This document shows, one piece after another, positions 14,701 to 26,328 of a DNA stretch of 64,000 nt. The stretch is from Nautilus pompilius (lineage: Eukaryota; Mollusca; Cephalopoda; Nautilida; Nautilidae). The translations under genes and the position numbers were made by a program. The stretch spans positions 1 to 64,000 of the forward strand of contig JACATO010001008.1 in the NCBI GenBank assembly GCA_018389105.1, written 5' to 3'. The notes below the pieces were generated by a model. That model worked only from the letters and a program-made list of their open reading frames with translations. It did no database searches and was not told the origin of the DNA. Numbering within the stretch: the stretch's first letter is position 1; the number at the start of each line of letters is the position of its first letter.

Positions 14701-15087
14701 GACAGCTGTTTAGAGAAGTGGGTGAAGGACCAAGGATAATAATCGAGTTGCTAAGCCGGCAAGAATCAGCGCGGTAAACTGAGACTGAATTTCGGGGAGT
14801 GGTCGATGGGAGAATCCCAAGAATTTGCTCTGAATTGCACTTTAAAGATTACGGAAATCTGTGAAGAGAACGAATTTACTCGAAACTGTTTTTCTGATAA
14901 CCTACCATATATCGTTAATTTCGAGGAAATAACAGTAAATCTATATTGCCTTTTGTCAAAGCTCTTACTGTGAAAATCCCAAACAGCATTCAGCGCAACA
15001 TACTTGTACATACTGCCGCCGTTTGGCGTCGTTTTTGTACGTCATGATTGTGCGTAGCACATTCGTGTAGGTTCTGACATCATTACT
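11741..15087. other. Mostly non-coding; contains a GC-richer block at 13.6-13.9 kb
   Basis: A GC-richer block at about 13595-13890 holds a 97-codon frame with no recognisable domain and no splice context. The 14.46-14.71 kb island is listed separately. A G9 run lies near 14370. Confidence 0.45.
14455..14715. other. Non-repetitive island, possible conserved non-coding element
   Basis: Unusually even composition against the AT-rich flanks, with AGTTAATTAAG, TTGATAAGG, GATGATTAGATTAAAGG and repeated AATGGACT. No open frame. This is the strongest enhancer-like stretch in the window by appearance. Confidence 0.25.
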
Positions 15088-15150
15088 CGCTCTCTCTCTC
15101 TCTCACATCATCTCATCTCTCGCTCTCTCCTCTCTCTCCTTCATCGCTCC

Positions 15151-15186
<36 letters not shown>

Positions 15187-15482
15187 CTCTCCATCATCAT
15201 CAGTATCTCGCTCTCTCTCTCTCTCTCTCATCTCATCATCATCTCTCTCCTCCTCTCTCTCTCTCTCTCTCTCTCTTCATCATCTTCATCATCTCTCTCT
15301 CTTCATCATCATCCATCATCATCTCTCTCTCTGTCTCTTCATCATCATCTCTCTCTCTTCATCAGCAGCATCAGCATCTCTCTCTCTCTCTTCATCATCA
15401 TCATCATCATCATCTCTCTCTCTCCCTCCTTCATCTCTCTCATCTCTCTCTCTCTCTCTCTCTCTTCATCATCAGCATCATC

Positions 15483-15533
<51 letters not shown>

Positions 15534-15567
15534 TCACATCATCATCTCTCTCTCTCATCATCATCAT

Positions 15568-15604
<37 letters not shown>

Positions 15605-15606
15605 AT
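15088..15606 (+). repeat. Compound (CT)n / (TCA)n microsatellite
   Basis: Alternating blocks of CT and of TCATCATCA trinucleotides, for example TCATCATCATCATCATCATC near 15394-15411. This differs from the other CT arrays, which lack the TCA blocks. Confidence 0.95.
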
Positions 15607-18052
15607 AGGAGCTAACGAATGTAAGGTGGTAGTTTCTGGCGTTGGCACGAAAAAAGTAAATATTCTGATATTGATTTGATAATTCGTGATTAGTAATTTA
15701 GTATTATACTTAGGAATAATAGATAATACGTCAGAACTTTAGTTTACTGTCGTTCTTTGTTGAGGAGCGAGGGGCTGAAAATTTTTCAAAGTAACTGTAC
15801 AACCATGATATACAATATCTTTAACATGTGCATATAGAACAGCTTAATAAAAATCTGTATTAATAATAATTCCTTTTTGAAGATGTCCCCAAAACAAACC
15901 TTATTCCCCCACATTCCAATAATCTGTATCTCTTCTGTAATATATAAGAAAATACTAAATGTTTAACTAATCTAATTAATTAATTACGACATGTTCTTGC
16001 AAACTCGTTATTTTGTTGTTGTCCTTTTTCTTTTCTGATTTTCCAGTCCTCCCCGTTTCAAAAATTTTAATTCGGTAAATAAATAAATTATGGTAACATC
16101 TTCAGGTAGGTGTCAAATACGACGCTACTTTTCGACCTATTTAATCTTGTTTATTGACCTATGGCAGACAGTAAAATTTGCCATTATAGTGAAATTAAAC
16201 CGCAAGAGTTGACTGTTTAGCTTTTGTTGTTATTTTGGCGGGTTGTTGGTTTTTATTTCCATTATAGTTCAAAGGAGTGAATGATAACCCACGGTACAGT
16301 GAAGTTCACGAATTAAAAGTAAACCATGAAAGGTACATCATAAGCCGATTCATCACACACCTGTAGCATACTCTACGAGCAAACACCAAGTTGTCCTAAC
16401 CTATAATGCAGTAGACATTTATTTGCAGTGTAAGCATATCTGCAACAATTACCCTTCTTTGCCTACAGATAAGACAGTTGCATCCTTTCCATCTAAATGT
16501 ACCATTCGAAATTGCAGAGACATTATTTTGCTCAGCAACGTAGGTCTTAGCAACTTTAAAACAAGATATTATTTGGTATTGTTATTTTTCCCGAGGTAAC
16601 GACGTTTTTAGATTGTACTGGATGAGAAAAAAATGGCTAATAAAAGGTAAAAATTTTTCATTTAGTTTTTTGAAAATAATTTTATGTGATTATTTTAACC
16701 TAATAACTAGTTATACAAAGCCAAAGTAAAATAAACTAATATTTCTTTAACATATTACACTTTTGTAGTATCTCGGAAATATACAAAGAGCGTAGTAGAT
16801 GGGTCTTCTTTGGAAAACAATTTTTTGGCGGATAAGACTTCTGTGCAAGATAGATTTATCTAATAAAAGGGTTTTCTATTTTACAATAGAATTTGCAGTT
16901 ATAAGTCCTTCATAGAGCTACCAGAAACACAATTAATTGCACAATGTTGAAACAATAATAAAATTCATTTAAAATTAACCCTCCGAACTCCACCTTGAGG
17001 AGTGGATTTTCACCTCAGTACCCTTCAAATCTGTTTTACTCAGTACAGAATGAGCCCCGGAGGGAGGCTCTGACGATAAATCCGTGTGTATATATGCAGT
17101 CCCATGTGTTTTGTATTGTGTTGACTAAATAATACAGCCAGTTCAATACATAAGTACTTCCAGGACAAGTGAAAAACTGACGCGATATACAGAGAGATAA
17201 ATAAATCATTAATTGTTTGTTTTATAATAATTTCAACTGAAACATTATGCCATGCTATATATATAAACGGTATGACGTGCGCAGTGACGCCGAGGTTTTG
17301 CTAACACAAGAAGCTTTAATTCATCCCCATGTCTAGACATACATCTCGATATAAAAGTCAGCGCTATTTTTGTATCAGCACGATGTCATCGGTTTTTGCT
17401 ACAGGAAATATAATATATATATATGTGCACTTTGAGTGGACTCTGTAAACTGAACCAGAGCGACGAAGTTGATCGGAAGGTATTTTTACCCATTTGCTAC
17501 ACAGACATGCCATTGATGCGAGCAATACCAGACCTTTCTTCTATAAATAACCGAGGGGTGGGAGATTGAGTGAGCGAGTACTGGGGCTTTTGTCGGTCCC
17601 GATAAAGTGGCCGGAACGAAGCGAAGAAGCGTCGTGTTCTTTGTTTAATGGGAACTGTGACGATTGATGGTGGCAAAATAAAAGCATTTGCCATTTTCGC
17701 ATAATCAGTACCACACTTTTTTAAAATTAAACGTGTTGTTGATACGACTTAGAGTTTTAAAAGCCTGGGGGCCGTTCTCTCGGAATTAGTTTCACAATTT
17801 GAAATTCATGCAGAAATAGATAGATTATGGTACATTATTATTATTTTACAGACACGGTTACAGTTTATGCTAAATTACAAAACTTAAAGCCAATCGTTTT
17901 TCTTTTATGAAGACGAGATAGGATATCACGTAAAATGGAAATTTTAAAAAAAAATTCTTTGTTTATATAACATAACCTGTTACGTGTTCGTTTATTTGTT
18001 GTATTAACGATTCATCGTTCATAATCGCTAATTTCCGTTATTGTATATTGAC
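15607..18052. other. Upstream region of the 697-codon gene
   Basis: AT-rich and without recognisable exons. An inverted pair GAGCCCCGGAGGGAGGCTC (17051-17069) could form a hairpin. The promoter and 5' exon of the downstream gene should lie here or further left, but I cannot place them. Confidence 0.4.
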
Positions 18053-18054
18053 AG
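18053..18054 (+). promoter_or_regulatory. Probable splice acceptor upstream of the 697-codon gene
   Basis: The T-rich stretch before the ATG ends TATATTGACAG, followed by GCG and then the ATG. A possible branch point (ATTAAC) lies about 50 bases upstream. This fits a 3' splice site joining an upstream non-coding 5' exon to the single coding exon. The 5' exon and the promoter were not located. Confidence 0.5.
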
Positions 18055-18057
18055 GCG

Positions 18058-20151
18058 ATGGAGAGGAGATCACGATACAGCGAATATTTCCCAACTTATT
18101 TATTGGTCGCCACCTTCTGCTTGCTCACAGTTCTTGATGCCGCCGGCGGAAACTGCAATTTCGAGTACTTCCTGCACAACAGCAACGGGAGCACGTGGGA
18201 AACCAGGATCACCTTCGAAGGAGACGGCACCAAACGCGTAATGGTCCAGGCACGAAAAAACGTGATGATGGCCAGGGTGGAACATCAGACATCTTACGGC
18301 ACGACCAGCAACTCGTTCTACACGCGCAAGTGCATTACAAAAATGTCCAAAAGTAAGTACATAGTCAAGCACGAGAGAGAGGGGGAGAGGGTGTCGTACG
18401 CTTGCCTCGAGTTCGTTGGCCGCAGCCAGTCTATTCTGCAACTGAAGTATTCGGAATTCCGTCCGCAGCTTGATCTTCGTCTCTGCGAAGATTCTCGACT
18501 CAAGATCAGCCCCTGGCCGCTGTTGCTGCGCAGCAAGCTGAAAGACGAATACGTCGGCTGTCCGCTGAAAGGGGGCTACAACATGAAGCTGCGAAACTAC
18601 AAAGGTTTGAATAATGGATGTAATTTTAAAGCGCTGCCCATGCGGTTCGAGAGCGAATGCATCGCGGGGGAGGGAATCATCTTTGACTTCCGGTCGGCGG
18701 CTTGTCTGCAAGGCGTTCCAATGGAGACCCTGACAACAACTCTGTGCATCACGAGCTGGAGCCACGGCGGATACACGTTCACGGTGCTGCGCTCCACCGG
18801 AGAGAACGAGATGGTTTGGTGCCTGAGGACTTCGAGCGAGTCTGGTGACCACATCACGGCGCACCTCTTCACGGACTTCATTTGCCCCAGCAGCCACCTG
18901 GACAGCTATGACGTCAACTACGTCACTCTGACGTTGGAGCGGTTCCGGCAGCTAAACACCTGCCAGGACGAGTACAGCGAGTGCGCGGAAATGGAGTGCA
19001 ACAGTTATATCGCGCAAGAATGTCCGAAATCGTGCAAAAAGTGCGATCCCCACATGCCGCCCCCAATTTGCTCCTTCCCCAGCATGCACCGCGGCAAATG
19101 GTTTCAAAGGGATCCCGAAGGCGGGAAATCGATAGAGGTTAGTGAGACAGATTTCTCCATCGAGTCCGTCGGCAGCTTTAAGTGCGTGGTGCTTGGCGAC
19201 AACTTCAACAGAGACACGGGCAAGTACACGGTCGTCTCTCTCTTCACAAACGGGTGCAGACCGCGGTACACCTGTTTGAAAGTGAAGCAGATAACTTCTT
19301 CCGTCATGGGATACTCGCTGTCCCGCAGTCACGTTTGGCCCCTTTTCAAGTCAGACATGGCCGATGCAATTTGTCGGGACCAAAGATTTTTTCCAGACCT
19401 GAAGCCCATCCGGGACACCTACAGGTCGTTTCCAGACACGCTGAAACCAATAGTTTCTCAGGACAGGTCTCTGGAGTATGTGGACTGCGGGTTCCTGTTT
19501 TCGTACAGGGTCCGGATTCCCACCAGGCGGCCGGGCGTGAACTGTCACGGAAGGATGTTTGAGGACTGTGTAGATCACTCAAAGTTGCGGATCGAAACGA
19601 GCAACTGCCCGGTCCACAGAGAATTTGTCGATTATTACTGCATATCGACGTTCCGACCGCACTACTGGGAAAAGGTGGTTCTGCTGCAGAACCGAGACAA
19701 CTCTACCGACGTCGTCTGCCTGATTTTTTCCGAAGTCCGCGATACCCAGGTCCTGCTAATGGCTGCAAGCCAGTGTGACAAACACAGCTGGGCTTTCGTG
19801 AACGCGGGCATCCGAAAACCGATCGAGCACTACAACATCGAGCCCGACGATTACCCTTGCGGGCATGTGCCCGTGCGTTCCACCACGGAACTAACGCAGA
19901 TTCCGGTAACGAGGATGAGGCGACCGAACGAAACTCCGTCACCGGCCACAACTTTCTCGGTTCCGATCAAAGGGGAAACGTCGCGCGCTGGGAAGTACTC
20001 TGTCCTCAAAGCATACCCTACCAAAAAATCTGGGTTTCCCATAGTAATTAACCCAGAAAGGTCCTCTGAAAATCGCGGAAGCACCGGGATCGTCTCTTCA
20101 GCAACAGTCTTTGTCACATTGCTGGTGATGTTAGTAAACGCGAGCACATGA
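18058..20151 (+). CDS. Secreted, probably GPI-anchored cysteine-rich protein with ShKT-like module (DUF7042-7045 type)
   Basis: Open frame of 697 codons without introns. Residues 1 to about 31 form a signal peptide: a basic start, then a hydrophobic stretch around LLVATFCLLTVL. Residues 32-300 and about 338-610 are two related cysteine-rich halves; the second opens CSFPSMHRGKWFQ, the first has the parallel CNFEYFLHNSNGSTW. Between them, residues 302-329 contain six cysteines spaced as in an ShKT module (CQDEYSEC...CPKSCKKC). A Pro/Ser/Thr-rich stalk (about 620-670) precedes a hydrophobic tail (about 676-693) with no charged cytoplasmic end, suggesting a GPI signal. N-glycosylation sequons occur, for example NGS, NST and NET. 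From memory the layout resembles the PTHR22255 group (DUF7042/7043/7044/7045) of arthropods and molluscs, whose function is unknown. Start choice: this ATG begins the signal peptide and an in-frame TGA lies 9 bases upstream. Base composition is distinctly richer in GC than the flanks, supporting real coding. Function at the cell surface is inference. Confidence 0.9.
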   Translation: MERRSRYSEYFPTYLLVATFCLLTVLDAAGGNCNFEYFLHNSNGSTWETRITFEGDGTKRVMVQARKNVMMARVEHQTSYGTTSNSFYTRKCITKMSKSKYIVKHEREGERVSYACLEFVGRSQSILQLKYSEFRPQLDLRLCEDSRLKISPWPLLLRSKLKDEYVGCPLKGGYNMKLRNYKGLNNGCNFKALPMRFESECIAGEGIIFDFRSAACLQGVPMETLTTTLCITSWSHGGYTFTVLRSTGENEMVWCLRTSSESGDHITAHLFTDFICPSSHLDSYDVNYVTLTLERFRQLNTCQDEYSECAEMECNSYIAQECPKSCKKCDPHMPPPICSFPSMHRGKWFQRDPEGGKSIEVSETDFSIESVGSFKCVVLGDNFNRDTGKYTVVSLFTNGCRPRYTCLKVKQITSSVMGYSLSRSHVWPLFKSDMADAICRDQRFFPDLKPIRDTYRSFPDTLKPIVSQDRSLEYVDCGFLFSYRVRIPTRRPGVNCHGRMFEDCVDHSKLRIETSNCPVHREFVDYYCISTFRPHYWEKVVLLQNRDNSTDVVCLIFSEVRDTQVLLMAASQCDKHSWAFVNAGIRKPIEHYNIEPDDYPCGHVPVRSTTELTQIPVTRMRRPNETPSPATTFSVPIKGETSRAGKYSVLKAYPTKKSGFPIVINPERSSENRGSTGIVSSATVFVTLLVMLVNAST

Positions 20152-20439
20152 AACTCGGCCGGACGGAAATTGATTCCATGTTGTAAATATATGGGCAACT
20201 AAATATGGAGGGGGGGGCATCGCTGGAAGAAAAAAAACAAGAAAAATTTTACATCTGAAGCTAACAGTAATAAGAATAACCAGAGGTCATCACTGATGAA
20301 GCGGCACACAAAAAAAAAAAATCGGGGTATTCAGTGCCTTTAATAGCAATTCCATAATACTATTTTTTAAAGATTGATCTATCGTGTCTACATCTCTAAT
20401 TTTAGAAAGTTAAAACTATACGAGCTTCTGTGGTTCATC

Positions 20440-20473
20440 TTATTATTATTAATATTATTATTATTATTATTAC
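20440..20473 (+). repeat. (ATT)n microsatellite
   Basis: ATT units with one AAT interruption, in the presumed 3' UTR of the 697-codon gene. Confidence 0.85.
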
Positions 20474-20821
20474 TGCCACTACAGTAAGACGGTTATTGTA
20501 AAGGCAGTTTGGAAAATCGGGAGAAAGGGTTTGTAAATATCACCTCTTTACAAAGTGTCTGTCTACCCACGTGGAGGCCGGAGATCCGTCGCGGTTCGTC
20601 TGTGGATAGCGTTCGTTTTAATATTTATTATTTGTGGTTTTTAAATATTCCTGAAACGATTTATAGCCATACGTCAGGGCCGGCTCAGAAAATGGGCGTG
20701 TGGGAAGAAAATGTACATTGATTTTTTTTTTAAATATATATAAACGAAAGCTGGGAAGAAGAAGAAGAAAAAAAAAAAAAAACAGTTTATTCAAGGTTAG
20801 GTGCTTGAAAAGTGAAATAAG

Positions 20822-20827
20822 AATAAA
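20822..20827 (+). terminator. Candidate polyadenylation signal AATAAA for the 697-codon gene
   Basis: This is the first exact AATAAA I find downstream of the stop codon, giving a 3' UTR of about 0.67 kb. The sequence between is AT-rich with an ATT microsatellite. AATAAA is common in this AT-rich DNA, so use of this one is only plausible. Confidence 0.3.
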
Positions 20828-22640
20828 CAAAATAGATCGATACAAAGGACCGCCTTAAGGGACCTCAGACCGCACGTGATATAATTTTTTTTTTTTTGTA
20901 AATTTTACATAAATCATAATTTTAAATGATTTGCATTATTCCTTCAAATCTGAAACGTTGATTAATTATATTTATTTAATAATTGGGTAATATAACGTGT
21001 GCAGGCGACTGCAGTCTTTTTGTTCTCTTAAATGGAAGAAATTGATTTCATGAAAAAAAAAAGAAAGAAAGAAATTCGGTGCTTGTAAACGTAAGAACGA
21101 ATGTTAAAAAATTAAATGTTTTCATATTACGGTGATCGTTTTTTAAATCATTTATTTGTTTGGTTGGTAATTTCTCTCTATTGAAAAATAACGCGGTAAG
21201 AATTCTGAGGCCCGACATAAAGTTTATGTATTCTTATATCCATTCGTATTTTGATAAAACTTCAGCACCATCATCAACTAAGAAAAATAGTTATTCTTTC
21301 ATTTTCATCATTTATAAGCACAAAACATCGCATCATAGTAAACAAGTAATTCGAAATAAAAAATAAACTAAAGTAGAAAAAAAAATTTTCTGTTTAAGTT
21401 TATCTTTTACTTCCAATTAATTTTGTTTACGGTTGTTTATCTCACGATTTTAAATCAGCCGTTTTGTTTGTGTTCTAAGTCTGTCAAGTGTGTGTTAGAA
21501 AATGTATGCACTAAAAATACCAAATTTTTTTGTATAAAAATGTTAGAAATTCCATTTTAAAGGTTCATCTAAAAAAGGAACCTTTGATTTCATGAATATA
21601 TTACATACTATTGTATTCTGTTTCCCATATAAATACATATATTCAATTTTAACTTATTACTGTCGGAAATAATTCTGTCCCAAAAGTAAGATTGAAAGGT
21701 TGACACTATACTACTCTTATATTTCATTATTACTGGAAACCCTAATTCTGTTCCTCTCTTCTGTATTAACAGCTAACTTTGTTAGAATGTTCGGGTGAAG
21801 ATTTCTCCCCTTTGTTAGTCACTATTCATCATCATCACTCTTATAATTTATATGCAAAATATGAACTTAGATAAAATCTTTGAATGGTGCTATCTTATTC
21901 AGAAAAAAATATCCAAGCAAAATAAACAAAACTAAGTGTCCTATAAATTTACATCCTCATAAAAAAAATACACGTACCCTTCTGTTTTTTTTTTCCTAAA
22001 TTTTTAAAAAGGTTTTATATAATTGTAGCTTTTATTCAAATCTCTGCGATGAATTATTCTTCTAGTTAGAGAATCTTAGGTCAGTACCAAGGCAAAGTAA
22101 ATCAGACATCTAAAAAAAACAAGCAAAATTTTAAAATTTAAAATACATGGTCTGAAGAGTAATGATCTAAGATTGTGACTTTTGTATATGATTAAATGCC
22201 TATTTTCCTTTTTTAAATATTTTAATACTATAGCTGTGGAGATGTCACAGGTTTCTGAAATTCATATTTACTTTATTTTTAATGTATTCCTTGCGATTCT
22301 AGTCAAGTTTGAGAAGGATCGGTTGGTTGATGTAAAGTTGTGAGGTTTTTGAAATGATTATCAATAATTTAAGACAGTAGGGTTTCTTTATTAAAAAAAT
22401 CTTGACACTCTGATATGGATAAATTATAATAGGGAGGTAATTAAATAACAGAAAAGTGCATGGAATATTTTCTATCAAGGATGGAATTGTTTACACCGGT
22501 AAGTCTAAATTATTCGAAATACCCAATCTGTTTTAGTGTCACTGAGTTTAGATTAATTGTAACTCTGATTTTATGTAAATAAACTTATTTTAAAAAAATC
22601 AAACATTCGAATACTTATCGTCGTCGTTGTTTTTGTTTAC

Positions 22641-22665
22641 TTCTCTCTCTCTCTGTACTGAGGTA

Positions 22666-22702
<37 letters not shown>

Positions 22703-22704
22703 TC

Positions 22705-22741
<37 letters not shown>

Positions 22742-22848
22742 ACGTCAAGTCTCTCTCTCTCTCTGTAATGTCGTCATCTCTCTCTCCTGTAATGACGTCA
22801 AGTCTCTCTCTCTGTAATGTCGCCATCTCTCTCTCTCTCTCTCTCATT
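22641..22848 (+). repeat. CT array with interspersed GTAATGTCGTCA / GTAATGACGTCA units
   Basis: CT runs separated by 12-13-base inserts: GTAATGTCGTCAT, GTAATGACGTCAAG and GTAATGTCGCCAT. The same insert recurs at 26.3 kb and 41.6 kb, so this is a dispersed compound repeat family rather than a random microsatellite. Confidence 0.9.
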
Positions 22849-23069
22849 TATTAATGTCTTCTTTTTTTTGGTTCTTTTTTTAAATTTATGTTGGTGCTTA
22901 AAGTGGAAGACATTGGAAATCTGAAACAGGTTTCTCTTCCACGATAACTGAAATGTTCCCACAATCCAATTTAGCAAAAGCCTGGTCCCCGCTTCTCGAG
23001 TTAGAGCGAGCATGTTCCTCTTTTACAGCTTCTCTAAATAAATGTAAGTATTAACCGAGTCAGCGCGCT

Positions 23070-23120
23070 CTAGCAGAACTGCGCAGTACGTCAGCTTTAA
23101 AATGCTGCATTATGGGAACG
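23070..23120. promoter_or_regulatory. Possible promoter-like cluster
   Basis: ACTGCGCAGTACGTCAGC is followed by TGCATTATGGGA (23106-23117). The latter is the complement of TCCCATAATGCA, close to the ZNF143/Staf site, and the former resembles an NRF1-type site. Such sites mark animal promoters, but no gene is visible beside it. Confidence 0.2.
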
Positions 23121-24475
23121 CTTTCTCAGATTTTTTTTTTACTGATAATCAAGGTGATTACATATTGCGGTGTTTTTCTGGCGTTCGTTTGAGATAAATT
23201 CTGCAGTTTGTTTTCCATCAAGATCTTATCTATTAATTTCATTTTATCCAGAAGTTGTATTTAAAACAACAGAAACAGATTCTTTCAGTCAGTATATACC
23301 TCGCAACAACCAGTTTTTAGGGTGGGGTGTATGTTCTTAAAATATTTAGTAGCTAAAGGGTTAAAGAAAGTTCCCCATGCTTTAATACGACGTACGTCGT
23401 TTTTTTGTTGTTGTTTTATCTGATGCTTGTCGCAGAATTTGTCATAAATCAAATGGGCTTCGGAAAGATGTTGTAAATAAGTATGACGCAGTTACATTTC
23501 GTAGTCGGTAAATGCTCTTTCCGAGTGTGCTACAGCTACATTCAGTTTCATTGAATGGTGATGGTATTTATTTATCAGTCTAAGAATGGTATATTTCTTT
23601 TTTGTTTTCTGCCTCCTCGTTCTTACCAAAACTGGTTTTGCCATAGACCAGAAAGATCGCAGCAGGACAACCGTGAACAACAACTGAAACTTTCCTGAGC
23701 AGGCGAGCGAGGGTTAATCTTTTTTTTTTTTTTTTAAAAATGGCCCTATCTTATTAGTTTTTTTCTTCTTTGCCTTGCCGCAAAGTTAATTGCTCCCATA
23801 TTCTATCCTCATCATTGAGATTGAATTAATGAACAAGGTTTATTGCCGTTTTTCGAAAGAAACGATTGCAATAATTAACCACTGCATCAGTAGTCCGCTG
23901 CTAGGATAATTTACTCTAATAAATGAATGTGTTCTTGTGGTAAAAAAGGTGGGGAAAAAAGCTTGATACGTCGTAAAAAGAGGAAGTATAATTTGACACC
24001 TGCAATAACTGACGCTTTAATAAAGAAATCCATCGCAATTAAGAAGGTATCTCGCTGACAAAAATCCTTGATTGACGATGTAATAGTCGTGCGAACTATT
24101 GATTTACTTTATATATCATCCAGTTAATCACTTTCGATGAACATTAAAATTTCCAGCACGAACTAGACGTAGTAATAATACAGTTAACCCTACCAACGAC
24201 AGAAGAAGTATTTTTTTCCCAAGTGGTAGACATTTAAAAACCCCTTCCTGCTACAACATACAATAGGGTCCCTTCTCTGACCCGGTTTATTGTTAAGGTT
24301 CAAGCTATACGGATCAGCCACTCGCCCCTTCAGGTATTCGGGTGGAATCAGAAACCACGTTGAAATATCATCTTTTCCTTTTTTAAAAAAAACGTTTTTA
24401 GAGAGAAACGATGCGGTAAGAAAATCTGAGAGCGATTACGATCCAGATACAGAAGCGACTTTTATAGAATTAATC

Positions 24476-24662
24476 GGCTTACCAAAAGCCGCCCCCTAAT
24501 GAGGCTGAGATAACAGCGGCGGAGCCGTCAAATGCGAATAAGTTAAAGAGGCTCGGTCCCGAGGAAAGCGACTAGCCGTAGTTAGTAATGACGGAAGGAA
24601 ATTGCAAATGGCCGGCATAACCATCAAACACCTATTTTTATTAGCTAACTAAAAGCCCCCAA
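24476..24662. other. Non-repetitive island, possible conserved non-coding element
   Basis: Contains CCCTAATGAGG, GAGATAACAGCGGCGGAG, AGTAATGACGG and TTAGCTAACTAAAAG; no coding frame or repeat similarity seen. Confidence 0.2.
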
Positions 24663-26328
24663 TGCTCCGGAAGAAAACATATGACTAATCTACTTACCTG
24701 ATATGTATCGTGGGTTTTCTGTTGTTTTTAAGTAGTTATGTTTTTTGTACGTTAATCGCGATGTAACATTAACGATGACGTGAGAAAATCGTTCAACCAG
24801 CGAAACAAAAATGCTTTTTACCAAAAAACCCAGGGGCTCGTTTGTGGATTCTTCGATGCCACGAGTGCATAATACATTTTCTTGGACCCCTTTAAACAAA
24901 AGACAGAAAGTTAATATATGAATAAATGCTTGTATGTAGAGACCAATGGAAAAAAATACTGTCCTCAGTATTTAGACGAAGAAGTTTGTCTGTAAAGAAT
25001 ATTTTACCTGATGTCTTCTGGTATAACGACTACAATAGGGTCAAAGGGCGTTGTGAATATTTCCACTCATATTATAATTATGTATTTTGTCGGTTGCAGC
25101 ATTAGAATTCCTTGCCTAGTAAATATTCGGCCAGATTTCGAGATCGCTTTAGGCTTGTATATTACTGGAAAAGTGGCTTGTCCGCGAGTTCTGGAAGAGG
25201 CGTGAGAACTAAGCAGCACAGAGCTCCCCGGCCTGGTGGCAGTTTTGAAGAACAAAGGATTTTCAGGGGAGGAGATTCTGGTGTGACAATGCAATTACTA
25301 CTTTTCGCAAAAGAGCATTTAAAAAAATGTCTCTATTGTTTTTTATCGTTTTTTTTTTTAATATGAAGATAAGGTTTTATGATAATCACAAGGCTCTATT
25401 CTGGTGTTGTATGGCAAAGAGAAGTCGTTCGTTTGAAACGTGTGGAAGGAATCGTGAACAAGTCAGTGTTACCACGAGTATGGGAGCTTTTGGGACAACG
25501 TTATATAATTAGCGGGACAGTTTCTTGAAGCTAAAGACTGGCATGCTAAATATTAAGACTGCAAGTGATTAATCTAGCATAAATAGCAATAAACTGGTTG
25601 AATATTTATTTTGCATCAGATCTTATGTTCCAATACCTGTTGAAAAAATCATCAGCATGTAAAGGGGGGATTAAAATCTCTTCTTTGCTTATTTTTCTAC
25701 TGTACTCGTTGTACACTAAAACGTCAGCTTAACTTACAGTTTGCAGACACTAAACGCACTCCAACAATTAAGACTGATTACCATGAGCTGGTTAATTGCT
25801 TTTTTAATCACCGTATTTCCAAAACGGAACTCTGGAATGAATCACTTGTTGCTCGTACTTCAAAAGAGCTGAAAAACGCAAGATGTGGGTTTCAGAAATA
25901 TGAACGTGAGAATTACTTTGTTCTATCTTATTACAACGCTGTGTGCTTAAAGCGTGAGTGATGCGGGGATGAAACCTTAGACTTCTACACAGCTGCCGTC
26001 ATCTTCAGGGATAACACATGTTACAGATGTTAAAGTGTGATAGAGTGTTTTCTATCGTTAACGGAGCCTGCGTCTTTACGGGTTTTCATCCAGCTTCTGA
26101 TATAAAAAAACAGATGCAAAAGATGGTGTATATTAGAGGTGGACTACTTACTGTCCGGGCGCCGAACGCGATAACATTTTGCCCAGTTCTCGAAGCTATT
26201 GTGAGAAAATAAACGACCTGTCACACAATAAACAGTATAATAAATATACAATCAAAGTAAGTACAGGTCATTTCATAATGGTTAGACATGCACGGTCGGC
26301 ACCGTGGAGGAGTTCATTCGTTTAAAAT

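Larger units (their letters stand above)
20152..22640. other. Presumed 3' UTR and AT-rich intergenic DNA
   Basis: Follows the gene's stop codon. Includes a G8 run near 20210, an ATT microsatellite and strongly AT-rich DNA; no frame with motifs. Confidence 0.5.
22849..26328. other. Non-coding between two compound CT arrays
   Basis: Holds the promoter-like cluster at 23.1 kb and the non-coding island at 24.5 kb. Frames at 24.3, 25.0-25.4 and 26.0 kb lack recognisable domains. Confidence 0.45.

Noticed and set aside
18100..20198. Antisense and alternate-frame open frames over the 697-codon gene, including one of 265 codons on the minus strand
   Set aside because: They overlap a clearly coding frame with signal peptide and cysteine pattern, and have no motifs of their own.
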